From Chloroflexia bacterium SDU3-3 (lineage in GTDB: Bacteria > Chloroflexota > Chloroflexia > Chloroflexales > Roseiflexaceae), in contig WBOU01000001.1 in NCBI GenBank assembly GCA_009268125.1, forward strand, positions 248,001-312,000: a DNA stretch of 64,000 bases, written 5' to 3'. Numbering within the stretch: the stretch's first letter is position 1; every line of letters starts with the position of its first letter. The notes beneath the pieces were generated by a model that ran no database searches, was not told where the DNA came from, and worked only from the letters and a program-made list of their open reading frames with translations. Shown piece by piece: positions 9,956-18,607 of the stretch. The translations under genes were made by a program, and so were the position numbers.

Positions 9956-10639
9956 ATGACCGAGATTCTGCACGAGCGCTGCCCGATATGCCACGCCGAC
10001 GCGCCGCCGGGCGGGCGCTTCTGCATCGAGTGCGGTGCGCTTCTGGCCCGGCCAGCCGCCACCGGCGCGACCGAGCGGCTGCCCGACGCGCCCGAGGGAG
10101 CCATCTGCCGCGACTGTGGGGTCATGAACCCAGGGCATGCTACCTACTGCGTCAACTGCGGGCGGGCGCTCGCACCCGAGCGAGCGCCCGCGCCGAGGCC
10201 CGCTGTGGCCGCGCCCCAGCCCGCGCCACCTCGGATGAGCTACGCGCCCCGCCCTGCCGCCCGCACCGAGACCCCGCAGCTGACGCTGCCCACGGCCCCG
10301 GACCCGCTGGCCATCCCGCCGCAGCGCCGCGGCGCCCGCACTGCCTCGCGCCAGTGGCGCTACGGCAGGGCGCATGGGCACTCCCCGCTCGGGCTGATCA
10401 TCCCCATCGGCATCGTCTTCCTGATCGCCACCGACCACATGTGGCCGGGCATACTCATCCTGATCGGCATCGCAGTGGCGCTTGAGAGCGCTCGCAAGGG
10501 CAGGCCAGCCCAAGGGCTCATCCCGCTGGTCTGGCTGCTGGGGCTGGCCTTCCTCATCCCCTCCGGGCTGATCTGGCCGGGGGTGCTGGTGCTGATCGGC
10601 CTGACGATCTTCATCAGCAGCTTCGTGCACCGCCCATAA
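9956..10639 (+). CDS. Double zinc-ribbon protein with C-terminal membrane helices
   Basis: 227 residues. The N-terminus has two zinc ribbons (CPIC with CIEC, then CRDC with CVNC). A Pro/Ala-rich linker spans about residues 72-130. The C-terminus has four short hydrophobic segments arranged as two repeats containing MWPGILILIGI and IWPGVLVLIGL, as in LiaF-like or DUF5668 membrane hairpins. Such proteins are thought to sense or scaffold at the membrane; the exact role is unknown. It follows the DUF6624-like gene with a 3-base gap. Confidence 0.75.
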   Translation: MTEILHERCPICHADAPPGGRFCIECGALLARPAATGATERLPDAPEGAICRDCGVMNPGHATYCVNCGRALAPERAPAPRPAVAAPQPAPPRMSYAPRPAARTETPQLTLPTAPDPLAIPPQRRGARTASRQWRYGRAHGHSPLGLIIPIGIVFLIATDHMWPGILILIGIAVALESARKGRPAQGLIPLVWLLGLAFLIPSGLIWPGVLVLIGLTIFISSFVHRP

Positions 10640-10680
10640 AAAAGAAAGCGGGCAGGCATGGCACCGCCACACCTGCCCGC
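10638..10680 (-). terminator. Intrinsic terminator of the small glycine-rich gene
   Basis: Arms GCGGGCAGG (10648-10656) and its complement (10672-10680) are followed on the minus strand by TTTCTTTTTT. It separates two converging genes. Confidence 0.75.
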
Positions 10681-10701
10681 CCAGCGCGCCTCAGTCGGCG
10701 G

Positions 10702-10962
10702 CTAGATGCCCGTCTTGCGCGAGATGGCCAGCGCATCGCCGGCAGCGCCCACCGCGCCGCCCGCCACCGCCCCCACCAGCGCCCCCACCAGCGCCCCCGG
10801 CACCGCGCCGATGAACAGGCCCGCAGCGCCAATGGCCGACCCCACCGCCGCGCCAAAGCCCATGCCCGTGACCGTGCCGACCTTGCTGCTCAGCTCCCAG
10901 TTGTGGCGCATGGGGTTGTCGTGGTAGAGCTGCTCGGGTGCCTCGTGATCTGTGGTGCTCAT
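10702..10962 (-). CDS. Small glycine-zipper protein
   Basis: 86 residues. After a polar 28-residue N-terminus, the rest is an uninterrupted Gly/Ala/Val stretch with GxxxG-type spacing (VGALVGAVAGGAVGAAG), suited to tight helix packing in a membrane. GAAGAGGAGAAG precedes the ATG. Glycine-zipper proteins occur as envelope or stress proteins; no specific role can be given. Confidence 0.65.
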   Translation of the reverse strand: MSTTDHEAPEQLYHDNPMRHNWELSSKVGTVTGMGFGAAVGSAIGAAGLFIGAVPGALVGALVGAVAGGAVGAAGDALAISRKTGI

Positions 10963-11064
10963 CGTCTCTTCTCCTCTTCAGGCGGGCGCTGGGGCATCTC
11001 CCGACCTCAGCGCGACAGTTCCATAATAGCAGAAAACCGACCAGTATGCGGCAGCCATATGCAG

Positions 11065-11095
11065 AGCCGCCGCGTAGGTGTGCTACGCGGCGGCT
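11065..11095 (-). terminator. Strong hairpin after the tRNA-Lys array
   Basis: Perfect 13-base arms (11065-11077 and 11083-11095) with a 5-base loop begin 5 bases beyond the 3' end of the last tRNA-Lys on the minus strand. No T-run follows. It could end transcription or guide 3' trimming. Confidence 0.6.
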
Positions 11096-11099
11096 GCGG

Positions 11100-11175
11100 T
11101 GGTGGACCCCCTGGGACTCGAACCCAGAACCAATTGATTAAGAGTCAACTGCTCTGCCAGTTGAGCTAGAGGTCC
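11100..11175 (-). tRNA. tRNA-Lys(CTT), copy 4 (last transcribed)
   Basis: Complete cloverleaf with anticodon CTT in the loop of GTTGACTCTTAATCAAT, T-arm GGTTCGAGTCC, discriminator A and an encoded CCA (11100-11102). The acceptor stem is GGACCTC paired with GGGGTCC, as in the copy at 11298. Confidence 0.97.
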
Positions 11176-11197
11176 ATCGGGACGATGCGGATGTGAT

Positions 11198-11273
11198 TGG
11201 TGGGCCCCCTGGGACTCGAACCCAGAACCAATTGATTAAGAGTCAACTGCTCTGCCAGTTGAGCTAGAGGCCC
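11198..11273 (-). tRNA. tRNA-Lys(CTT), copy 3
   Basis: Same body as its neighbours, encoded CCA at 11198-11200. The acceptor stem differs: GGGCCTC paired with GGGGCCC, shared with the copy at 11399. Confidence 0.97.
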
Positions 11274-11297
11274 GAGAAACGCTATACAGTTTAAGAG

Positions 11298-11373
11298 TGG
11301 TGGACCCCCTGGGACTCGAACCCAGAACCGATTGATTAAGAGTCAACTGCTCTGCCAGTTGAGCTAGAGGTCC
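11298..11373 (-). tRNA. tRNA-Lys(CTT), copy 2
   Basis: Acceptor stem GGACCTC/GGGGTCC. It differs from the other copies by one base just after the anticodon stem (CGG instead of TGG on the tRNA strand). Encoded CCA. Confidence 0.97.
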
Positions 11374-11398
11374 ATCGAGACTGTATGTGATTGTTGGT

Positions 11399-11474
11399 TG
11401 GTGGGCCCCCTGGGACTCGAACCCAGAACCAATTGATTAAGAGTCAACTGCTCTGCCAGTTGAGCTAGAGGCCC
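11399..11474 (-). tRNA. tRNA-Lys(CTT), copy 1 (first transcribed)
   Basis: Acceptor stem GGGCCTC/GGGGCCC, anticodon CTT, encoded CCA. It lies closest to the promoter. Confidence 0.97.
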
Positions 11475-11490
11475 GTTTCCAACGCGGCGC

Positions 11491-11519
11491 AGTATAGCAC
11501 ACTCCCTTAAAACATGCAA
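11491..11519 (-). promoter_or_regulatory. Promoter of the tRNA-Lys array
   Basis: Read on the minus strand: TTGCAT (complement of 11514-11519), a 17-base spacer, TATACT (complement of 11491-11496), with TGC before the -10. Transcription would start about 10 bases before the first tRNA. Confidence 0.75.
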
Positions 11520-11560
11520 ATCGCCCCAGATCACCGCCCGCACACCCCCTGGGGAAACAC

Positions 11561-11589
11561 TTGACAACCGCCGCGCGGGGTGGTACAAT
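11561..11589 (+). promoter_or_regulatory. Promoter of tRNA-Arg
   Basis: TTGACA (11561-11566), a 17-base spacer, and TACAAT (11584-11589) with TGG before the -10. The tRNA begins 14 bases later. Confidence 0.85.
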
Positions 11590-11603
11590 CGCCAGCGTCT
11601 TGA

Positions 11604-11680
<77 letters not shown>

Positions 11681-11689
11681 ACAACACAC

Positions 11690-11720
11690 AACGCCCCAAG
11701 GACGTAATCCTTGGGGCGTT
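11690..11720 (+). terminator. Terminator of tRNA-Arg
   Basis: Perfect 13-base arms (11690-11702 and 11708-11720) with a 5-base loop start 10 bases after the tRNA. The tail is only GTTG. Confidence 0.7.
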
Positions 11721-11907
11721 GTTGCATGCACCTCTCGCCCTACAAATTGTACCTGCTCCACCAAAAGCCAGCACCCGGAACATACGCCAAACCTGCAAGC
11801 ATGTGACACACCCCCCGACCTCTCAGGGCAATCAATCCTTCCTATTGACACAGACTCTGCTAGCCTTTATGCTAGGTTTAAAAGTTATAGCTATTTCGAG
11901 AACATTT

Positions 11908-12609
11908 ATGACTAAGATCTTAGACTACTCTCAAAAGCTAAAGTTATGGACAGATTTCTGCGATGATAATGGCGTTTTACAAAAATCTGTACCTTTATTT
12001 TCCCAGCAAGATATGCGCGTTGAAACACAGCCATATGGATTAGATCATAGGCTCATTCTAAAGCGCTCCGAGGAAATGGAAGCATTGGTCATAGAACAAG
12101 CAGAGGAAGTCATAAACGACTACAAACATGAAATGCAAATTTATGATGGTCTTATTTACATGATGTATTGGTTAGATCAAGGAATTATTCAACCACTCTA
12201 TATTGGGAAAGCTGAGAAGATTGGTCGAAAAGGCGGACTTTCTATAAACATTGCTAATATCCGTCACAATAAATCTAATTTCTGCCGATGGGGTTCAAAC
12301 TATCAATATCATATAGGGGATCTCAGCGCAGCAACTATTTTTGGTCATAATCCTAAAAATGTGAATAGGAAATACTTGCAATGGGCCGAAAAACTTTTCT
12401 TAGATCATCCAACCTTTGAGCCAGTATTACGTCAACCAACATTTTTTTGGATGAAAGCGTGGCCTCGGCGTAAAATTGGAATCTGGAAAGAATATGGTAT
12501 TACTTCCCTTACATTTTTAGAATACCTGCTTATTGGTGTTGCCAGTGATATTTTCCCCACCTATTTGCTCAATACCGAAGGCGTTAATCGACGCTCTAGT
12601 GAGATCTGA
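11908..12609 (+). CDS. GIY-YIG-like nuclease
   Basis: 233 residues from the ATG at 11908. The stretch GLIYMMYW, then twelve residues later PLYIGKAEKIGRKGG, matches the two signature strands of the GIY-YIG nuclease fold, with basic residues following; an acidic residue in WAEKLFLDH is placed as the family's metal-binding Glu. It is probably a DNA endonuclease, perhaps a mobile or restriction enzyme. The gene is far richer in A+T than nearly all of the window and uses A/T-ending codons freely, which indicates recent transfer. It lies just after the tRNA-Arg gene, a common integration site. An upstream in-frame extension into the tRNA terminator is unlikely to be translated. Confidence 0.7.
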   Translation: MTKILDYSQKLKLWTDFCDDNGVLQKSVPLFSQQDMRVETQPYGLDHRLILKRSEEMEALVIEQAEEVINDYKHEMQIYDGLIYMMYWLDQGIIQPLYIGKAEKIGRKGGLSINIANIRHNKSNFCRWGSNYQYHIGDLSAATIFGHNPKNVNRKYLQWAEKLFLDHPTFEPVLRQPTFFWMKAWPRRKIGIWKEYGITSLTFLEYLLIGVASDIFPTYLLNTEGVNRRSSEI

Positions 12610-12798
12610 ACCTATAAGAGCAGCATCACACACCAAGGCAAACTACTGGCACATCACGGTTGACAATTTGGAGAAGTTCCTCACGGTTGTTTACCCTTTA
12701 GGGCGTTCTTCCAGGCGCGAAAACTGCCAGGAGGAACGCCCTCGTTTGAGCTGCTTTCGTTTGACGTTATCGCACACCTGTACTACACTTCATACGAT

Positions 12799-13884
12799 AT
12801 GAAACTCATTGCACAAATTCGATTGAATCCGTCTCCTGAGCAGCACGCGGCCCTACTCGCAACGCTTACCGAAGCGAACGCTGCGTGTGACGCGATCAGT
12901 TCGATTGCATGGCAAGAGCATGAGTTTCGCCGTATCCCCCTTCAAAAACTCGCCTATCACCACGTTAAGGACTCGTTTCAGATCGGTGCACAGGTCCTTA
13001 TTCGCTGCATTGCAAAAGTGGCAGACGCCTACAAGCTGGATCGGAAGGTACAACGCTCGTTCCGTCCGCACGGCGCTCTCGCATTTGACGACCGAAACCT
13101 GTCTTGGTACACCGCCAAGGAGGCCGTGACGATTTGGACGGTTGCAGGGCGACAATATATCCCCTACAGCCTAGGGGATCATCAGCGCGCACTGCTGCCG
13201 TACCGCAGGGGCGAGAGTGATCTAGTCTTTCACAACGGTGTGTTCTACCTGCTGGCGGTTTGTGACGTGCCGGAGCCGGACGAGCAGCAGATGAATGGCG
13301 TGCTCGGGATTGATCTAGGCATCGTTAATCTGGCAACTGACAGTGACAGCGAGGCGCACTTGGGCGCGCAGGTCGACCGCAAGCAGCAGTGGTACGTACA
13401 TCGCCGGTCGGCACTGCAAGCGGTCGGCACTAAGTCGGCCAAGCGGCGGCTGCGCCAATTGTCGGGGCAGCAGCGCCGATTTCAGAAGGATACCAACCAC
13501 CGCATCAGCAAGCAGCTGGTTGCGAAGGCTGAACGCACGAAGCGAGCGATTGCGTTAGAGGAACTGACGCATATTCGCCAGCGGACAAGGGTTAATGGGC
13601 CAACGCAACGGTCGCGACACAGCAACTGGGCCTTTGCCCAATTACGACAATTTATCAGCTACAAGGCACAGCGCATCGGGATAGCGGTACTCGCGGTAGA
13701 CCCGCGAAATACCAGCCGTACCTGTTCGGTCTGTGGCCACTGCGAGAAGGCCAACCGCTGCTCGCAGGCTATATTCTGTTGTGTCGTGTGTAGGCATCAG
13801 GCTACTGCCGATGTCAACGCTGCCATCAATATCCGTAATCGGGCCGAAAGTCAGACGGCCTATGGTGTCCAGCCTTCGGGTTGA
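12799..13884 (+). CDS. tnpB: TnpB-type RNA-guided nuclease
   Basis: 361 residues. The RuvC-like catalytic residues are all present: Asp in GIDLGIVN, Glu in ALEELTHIR, Asp in TADVNAAINI. The zinc finger reads CSVCGHC and CCVVC. TnpB proteins cut DNA guided by an RNA made from the right end of the element and help the element persist after excision. It appears intact. The N-terminal part is compact, like the IS1341/IS607-type group. It differs clearly from the second tnpB at 14172. Confidence 0.92.
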   Translation: MKLIAQIRLNPSPEQHAALLATLTEANAACDAISSIAWQEHEFRRIPLQKLAYHHVKDSFQIGAQVLIRCIAKVADAYKLDRKVQRSFRPHGALAFDDRNLSWYTAKEAVTIWTVAGRQYIPYSLGDHQRALLPYRRGESDLVFHNGVFYLLAVCDVPEPDEQQMNGVLGIDLGIVNLATDSDSEAHLGAQVDRKQQWYVHRRSALQAVGTKSAKRRLRQLSGQQRRFQKDTNHRISKQLVAKAERTKRAIALEELTHIRQRTRVNGPTQRSRHSNWAFAQLRQFISYKAQRIGIAVLAVDPRNTSRTCSVCGHCEKANRCSQAIFCCVVCRHQATADVNAAINIRNRAESQTAYGVQPSG

Positions 13885-13911
13885 GATACAAGCCCGGGTG
13901 CTTTAGCCCTG
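13800..13911 (+). ncRNA. Possible omega RNA of the lone tnpB element
   Basis: In TnpB elements the guide RNA covers the 3' end of tnpB and the right end of the element. Here the palindrome at 13891-13911, just after the stop, fits the scaffold end. The limits are inferred, not seen. Confidence 0.3.
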
Positions 13912-14171
13912 AGTTTCTGACAAAGGCGCTCCGAGATGTCGATATCTTGCTCAACCGATCCCTGTACCAACATCAGCCTGAGCTGATAGCCGAAGCAGAG
14001 CTATCGCCGCATCTATGGCGACACAACGACCGCGCGCAGCGCGCGACAAAGGCAAACCATCTCAGACAGCATATCTATCGGAGAAGCCAGAGCAATATTT
14101 CTCTGGGGATAGTGACGGCTCCCAAGCCCCAGGGCTTGGGCTTCTGCGTGTGCCGCCCCACACTCGTTCGG

Positions 14172-15281
14172 TTACAACTGGAGGATTTGAAGACCCCGAT
14201 GCAGAATGTTGAGCGCAGCATTGTGATCACGTCCCATCACCAACCCGCACTGCGGGCAGGTGTGGGTGCGGTCACGCAACGCTTTCTGCACGAGTTCGCC
14301 GCAGGACGAGCACCGCTTGGATGTGTTGCGGGGATTCACCAGCACCACGCGCCGTCCAGCTTCTTCCGCTTTGGCGACGGTCATGCTGATAAACTGGCTC
14401 CATGCCACGTCCAAAATGCTTTTTCGCATCCCACGGCTTCGCCCCATCTCCATTGGGGCAAGCTGCTCAAAGACGATCACCTGATAGCAATTCACCAGTT
14501 CACGGCTGCGCTTATGTGCGAAGTCGGAACGACGATTGGCAATTCGCTCGTGGATGTGTGCCAGAGCCTTCTTGCGGCGACGATGCTCATCCCACCGCTG
14601 CGCGTTTTTGGCGGCGTCCTTCAGCTTTTGCACGCGCTTCACGTCAGCCTCATCACGTCGGTAGAAGCGCGGATTGGCAAGCTCTGCACCATCCGAGAGC
14701 GTCGCAAACGAGGCCAACCCGACATCCACACCCACAACCTCGTTCGACACCGGAAGGGATTGGGCTTCCACCTCGCACGAGAAGCAGGCGTACCACTTGC
14801 CCGTGGGCGAACGGGACACGGTGACGGTTTTGGGCGTTCCTTCCAGCAGGCGATGCACAACAACACGCACCGCACCGACTTTCGAGAGGATGAGCCGGTC
14901 TCCATCAAGCCGCACGCCGTTGCCGTACTGCGGGTAGGTGATCGAATCGTAGCGCCCCTTGCCCTTGAAACGGGGATAGCCAACGTCCGCTTCGCCTGCC
15001 TTGAGGCGACGAAAGAATGCCTTGAACGCCAACTCGACGCGCTCGGTCACATTCTGCAAGACCTGGCTGTGAACGAGCTTCAACGATGGGCGCACGTCTT
15101 TCAGGAATGGCAATGCGCGCTTGGTCTCGTACCAATCAACATTGCGCTGTTCCTGTTCCCAGGCGTTTTTGCGCGTGGCAAGCGTTTCGTTATAGACCCA
15201 CCGGCATTCTTCAAGCTGGCGCTCAAGCATGCGCCGCTGGCCGTTCGTGAGATAGATGCGATATTTGAAGGCCTTACGCAT
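14172..15281 (-). CDS. tnpB: TnpB-type RNA-guided nuclease of the IS605 element
   Basis: 369 residues. RuvC residues: Asp in GVDVGLASFA, Glu in VFEQLAPME, Asp in GRDHNAALNIL. Zinc finger: CSSCG then CPQCG. The N-terminal helix-turn-helix region (MLERQLEECRWVYNETL) and the FKGKGRYDSITYPQ segment are canonical. The ATG at 15281 overlaps the tnpA stop in the form TGATG, so translation is coupled. Confidence 0.95.
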   Translation of the reverse strand: MRKAFKYRIYLTNGQRRMLERQLEECRWVYNETLATRKNAWEQEQRNVDWYETKRALPFLKDVRPSLKLVHSQVLQNVTERVELAFKAFFRRLKAGEADVGYPRFKGKGRYDSITYPQYGNGVRLDGDRLILSKVGAVRVVVHRLLEGTPKTVTVSRSPTGKWYACFSCEVEAQSLPVSNEVVGVDVGLASFATLSDGAELANPRFYRRDEADVKRVQKLKDAAKNAQRWDEHRRRKKALAHIHERIANRRSDFAHKRSRELVNCYQVIVFEQLAPMEMGRSRGMRKSILDVAWSQFISMTVAKAEEAGRRVVLVNPRNTSKRCSSCGELVQKALRDRTHTCPQCGLVMGRDHNAALNILHRGLQILQL

Positions 15282-15694
15282 CACACACCCTTCTGGCTTT
15301 CGATGTACTGCTGGACACTATCGAGTGTGACAGCTCCTACGGTTGAGATGAACTTGCTGCGTGTCCAGAGCGTCGGCAGGCGCTTCTTGAGCCAGGGGAA
15401 CTCATTCCGCAACTCGTGGGACGTGAAGCCTTTGATCTTGCCGACAACCACGTTGATACCCGCTCGTGGGTCAACATCAAGCAGAAGATGGACATGATCA
15501 GGCATCACATCCATCTCAATGACGCTGTAGCCATAGTCAGCCTGCTTGGAGAACACGAGTTCTTTCATCCGAGTCGCCACCCCATCAGTCAGCACCTTGC
15601 GGCGGTACTTTGGACAAAAGATAACGTGGTACTGGCAACTGTACACGATGCTGTGGTCAGTATGGTAGGGCTTGTTCGACTGGCGCAGTTCCAT
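15281..15694 (-). CDS. tnpA: IS200/IS605 transposase (Y1 HUH family)
   Basis: 137 residues. The metal-binding HUH motif is in PDHVHLLL and the catalytic tyrosine is in VQQYIESQKG near the C-terminus. It moves the element as single-stranded DNA. The full length is normal for the family, so the element may still be active. Confidence 0.95.
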   Translation of the reverse strand: MELRQSNKPYHTDHSIVYSCQYHVIFCPKYRRKVLTDGVATRMKELVFSKQADYGYSVIEMDVMPDHVHLLLDVDPRAGINVVVGKIKGFTSHELRNEFPWLKKRLPTLWTRSKFISTVGAVTLDSVQQYIESQKGV

Positions 15695-15958
15695 ATATCA
15701 CCCTTGATAGATAACTGCGCTCAATATATCATAGCACGCCTGTTCTGTCAACGACTAAAGCGGCTAAAGCGAGTGAAGGGCTTCTATCCCAGGGCTAAAG
15801 CTCCTGGGGTTTACGCCCTATTTTTCTAAATACGCCATCGTTATACCACCAGAAACTGTAGTAGCGCCCGCTGGCGGGCCACCGCCGCCTGCGCGAACAG
15901 CGCGGGCTGCTCCAGAGCAACCCGCCAACAGCCTTTGCCAAACCGACAAATTGAACCG

Positions 15959-18607
15959 CTAGACATTCTCCTGCTTGATCGCATCCACGATCGTGTCGTT
16001 GCGGATCATCGCGCCAGAGATCATCATGGTGGCGAAGACGATCGCCATCGTCCCAACGACGCAGGCCATGATCGCCCCCCAGGGCAGCGTGAACGCAAAG
16101 GCGCTGACGCCGTCGAACTGGTAGTAGATCAGCGCGCTCAGGGCGATGCCCAGCGGCAGCCCATAGAGCAGCGCGGTCAGGCCGTAGAACAGGCTCTCGT
16201 AGCGCAGCATGCGCCGGAGGCTGCCCGGCGTCAGCCCCGCCGACCGCAGCATGGCGATCTCGCGGCGGCGCAGCTTGATATTGGTGTCCAGCGTGTTGAT
16301 GATGTTCATCACCCCGATCAGCGTGATCAGCGTCAGGAAGCCGTAGAAGAGCAGGTTGGTCAGCAGCGTGCGCAGGCTCTGGCTGCGGTTGAAGTCCTTC
16401 ATCGACTGGTACGAGAACTCACCGCCGATGGTGGCCTGGTAGAGCCGCTCAATCGCCACCAGCGCCGCATCCGGGCTATCGCTCTGGATGACCATGTGGC
16501 CAAGGTTGATCGGGCCAAGCTCTAGCAGCCGGTCGCGCAGGCCGTCGAAGGTGGCATCCGAGACGATCAGCTCGGGCACCAGCGTCACCCCCATAAAGCC
16601 CAGCGGCGTCTCGCGCGTGACCGCACCGATCTTCCAGGTGAGGCTCTCGGGCGAGCCAGCGATGTTGGTGGCGGTGATCGTATCGCCTGGCCGCAGGTTG
16701 AACAGGTCGAAATCATACAGCTTGCCGCCCTGGCGCAGGCTGGTGTGGTTGATCAAGATGCCTGTGGGCACCGATGGGTCGGCGTACTGCTGCGGGTCGA
16801 GGCCCAGCTGCGCGGCGTAGTGCGCGAACTCATCCGGCCCCACCGCGCTCACCTCTAGCACGAACTTGTAGGTGCCGCCGTCGACGGCCTCGGGCAGGTT
16901 TTCAAACGCCAGGCCGTGCAGCTCGCGCAGCGCCTGGTGCGCCGGCTCGGTGATCGTCGCGCGCGCGGGGATGTACTGCTCGTAGGTGGAGCGGCGGTAG
17001 GCGGCCCGCTGCACCTCGGGCAGTTGGCCGACCAGCTCGGCAAAGCGGTTGGCGTGGCTCTCGCGATAGTCCAGGTCGATCATCAGGTCGAAGTTCATGG
17101 CCTGCACGGCCATGCTGGCGGTGGTGCTGGTGTACAGCATCAGCGAGTTGAACGACACAAACAGGATGATGCTGATCATCAGCGAGAGCAGCGTGGTGAG
17201 GTACTTCTTGCGGTCGCGCCGCAGCGACTTGAGCGCCAGCTCGCCCTCGAAGCCGAACACGCGCCGGATCAGCGGGCTGGCGCGCAGGCTGTGCGGGCCA
17301 GCATCCTGGATCTCGCCGCTCTGGCGGATAGCGTCGATCGGCGAGACCTGCGCGGCGCGGCGAGCGGGCCACCACGCCGAGAGCAGCGTGGTGACGGCGG
17401 CGAAGGCTGCTGTCAGGATAATGACCTGCGGCGAGACCAGCAGCGGTAGCCCCTCCTCGGCATCCAGGATTAGCTCGGCCACCAGGCCCTGGGTGAGCCG
17501 CATCAGGATGGCGGCCCCGGCGATCGCACTCAGGATGCCCAGCGGGATGCCAACCGCCGCGATCACCCCGGCCTCGGCCAGCACGATGCGGCGGATCTGC
17601 GCCGAGGTGGCACCCACGCTGGCGAACATGCCAAACTGCCTTTTGCGCTCGCCGGTCGAGATAGCGAAGGCGTTGTAGATCACCAGGGCCGAGCCGCCCA
17701 CAATCAGGGCGATCAGGATGGCCAGGGTGGCCAGGAAGAAGCGCACATACTCGGCGTGGCCGCTGCCACCCAGCCATGGCAGCAGATCCTCGTTGTAGGC
17801 GATGCTCTCCCTCAGCGGCTGGCCATCTGGCCCGCTGCGCACCACCAGGCCCACATCCTTGGCTATCTCGGGCGCGCTGGCGTTCACGCCACGCGGGTCG
17901 CGGGCCAGGATGGCGATATCCACGCTGTCCGAGGCTGCCAGCTGCGTCGGGTCGAGGTAGGTGAAGGCCGGGAAGGCGGCGGGCATGCTGGTCTCGTCGG
18001 CCAGCGGGGCCATCAGGCCCACCACCGTGTAGGTCTTGGCGGCGGCGGTGGTGAAGGTCTCCCCATCGGCCAGCGCCACGTACGCCTCGCCGCCCCAGGC
18101 CTTGACCATCGTATCGTAGTCGGGGATATTCCGCTGGCCAAACGAGAGCCGCACGGTCGAGCCAGGCCGCAGCTCTAGGCCGGAGTCCTGGCTCGCCACG
18201 GGCGAGATCAGCAGCTCATCATCCTTCTCGGGAAAGCGACCAGCCACCAGCCGGATGGGCTGATGTTTGAACATGAGCGCATCATAGGCGGCAACATAGA
18301 GATAGGGGCGCACCGCGCTGTGGCTGCCGTAGCTGGCGCTGCCGAGCGGCCTGCTGAGCATGGCGGCCTGGACAGCGCGGTGCTGGGCGACAGCGCCAGC
18401 CTTGGCGGCGGGCACGGCGTAAAACTGGGCGTGCCAGTTGCCCGCCATGAAGATCTCGTGGTCGATCATCACCTGCTGGAAGCTGGCCCCCAGCAGCAGC
18501 ACCCCGCAGATCAGGGCCGACGACAGCAGCACGCCCAGGATCGTCACCGCCGTGCGCTTCCGGTTCAGGCGCAGGTGCTTGAGGGTGTAGGTCGTCAGGA
18601 AGCTCAT
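15959..18607 (-). CDS. FtsX-like ABC transporter permease
   Basis: 882 residues in the layout of MacB/LolE-like large permeases with two FtsX modules: one N-terminal helix (about 15-40), a large extracytoplasmic domain (50-285), three helices (290-420), a second helix and extracytoplasmic domain (485-735), and three final helices (740-870). ASVGATSAQIRRIVLAEAG and LRSAGLTPGSLRRMLRYES are typical coupling segments. The start overlaps the ATPase stop by four bases. Such mechanotransmission transporters work on lipids, peptides or antibiotics outside the membrane. The substrate is unknown. Confidence 0.9.
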   Translation of the reverse strand: MSFLTTYTLKHLRLNRKRTAVTILGVLLSSALICGVLLLGASFQQVMIDHEIFMAGNWHAQFYAVPAAKAGAVAQHRAVQAAMLSRPLGSASYGSHSAVRPYLYVAAYDALMFKHQPIRLVAGRFPEKDDELLISPVASQDSGLELRPGSTVRLSFGQRNIPDYDTMVKAWGGEAYVALADGETFTTAAAKTYTVVGLMAPLADETSMPAAFPAFTYLDPTQLAASDSVDIAILARDPRGVNASAPEIAKDVGLVVRSGPDGQPLRESIAYNEDLLPWLGGSGHAEYVRFFLATLAILIALIVGGSALVIYNAFAISTGERKRQFGMFASVGATSAQIRRIVLAEAGVIAAVGIPLGILSAIAGAAILMRLTQGLVAELILDAEEGLPLLVSPQVIILTAAFAAVTTLLSAWWPARRAAQVSPIDAIRQSGEIQDAGPHSLRASPLIRRVFGFEGELALKSLRRDRKKYLTTLLSLMISIILFVSFNSLMLYTSTTASMAVQAMNFDLMIDLDYRESHANRFAELVGQLPEVQRAAYRRSTYEQYIPARATITEPAHQALRELHGLAFENLPEAVDGGTYKFVLEVSAVGPDEFAHYAAQLGLDPQQYADPSVPTGILINHTSLRQGGKLYDFDLFNLRPGDTITATNIAGSPESLTWKIGAVTRETPLGFMGVTLVPELIVSDATFDGLRDRLLELGPINLGHMVIQSDSPDAALVAIERLYQATIGGEFSYQSMKDFNRSQSLRTLLTNLLFYGFLTLITLIGVMNIINTLDTNIKLRRREIAMLRSAGLTPGSLRRMLRYESLFYGLTALLYGLPLGIALSALIYYQFDGVSAFAFTLPWGAIMACVVGTMAIVFATMMISGAMIRNDTIVDAIKQENV

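Larger units (their letters stand above)
12700..13911 (+). mobile_element. Lone tnpB element (IS1341 type)
   Basis: The boundaries are approximate. The left side has an inverted repeat (AGGGCGTTC at 12700-12708 with its complement at 12734-12742). The right side has an imperfect palindrome at 13891-13911 containing GGTGCTTTAGCC. One tnpB gene lies between and no tnpA, so movement would need a tnpA from another copy. Confidence 0.65.
14121..15808 (-). mobile_element. Complete IS200/IS605-family element
   Basis: Both genes are present and intact. The ends are marked by hairpins: CCCAAGCCC with GGGCTTGGG at 14121-14140, and CCCAGG with CCTGGG enclosing GCTAAAGC at 15788-15808. Such subterminal hairpins are what the tyrosine transposase TnpA recognises. 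Exact cleavage sites cannot be fixed by eye. Confidence 0.8.

Noticed and set aside
13881-15497. 538-codon plus-strand frame over the IS605 element
   Set aside because: It covers tnpA and tnpB on the other strand, both of which have all catalytic motifs.
15868-15958. GC-rich palindromes after the FtsX-like gene as a terminator
   Set aside because: Short arms with a very small loop and no T-run on the minus strand; not convincing.
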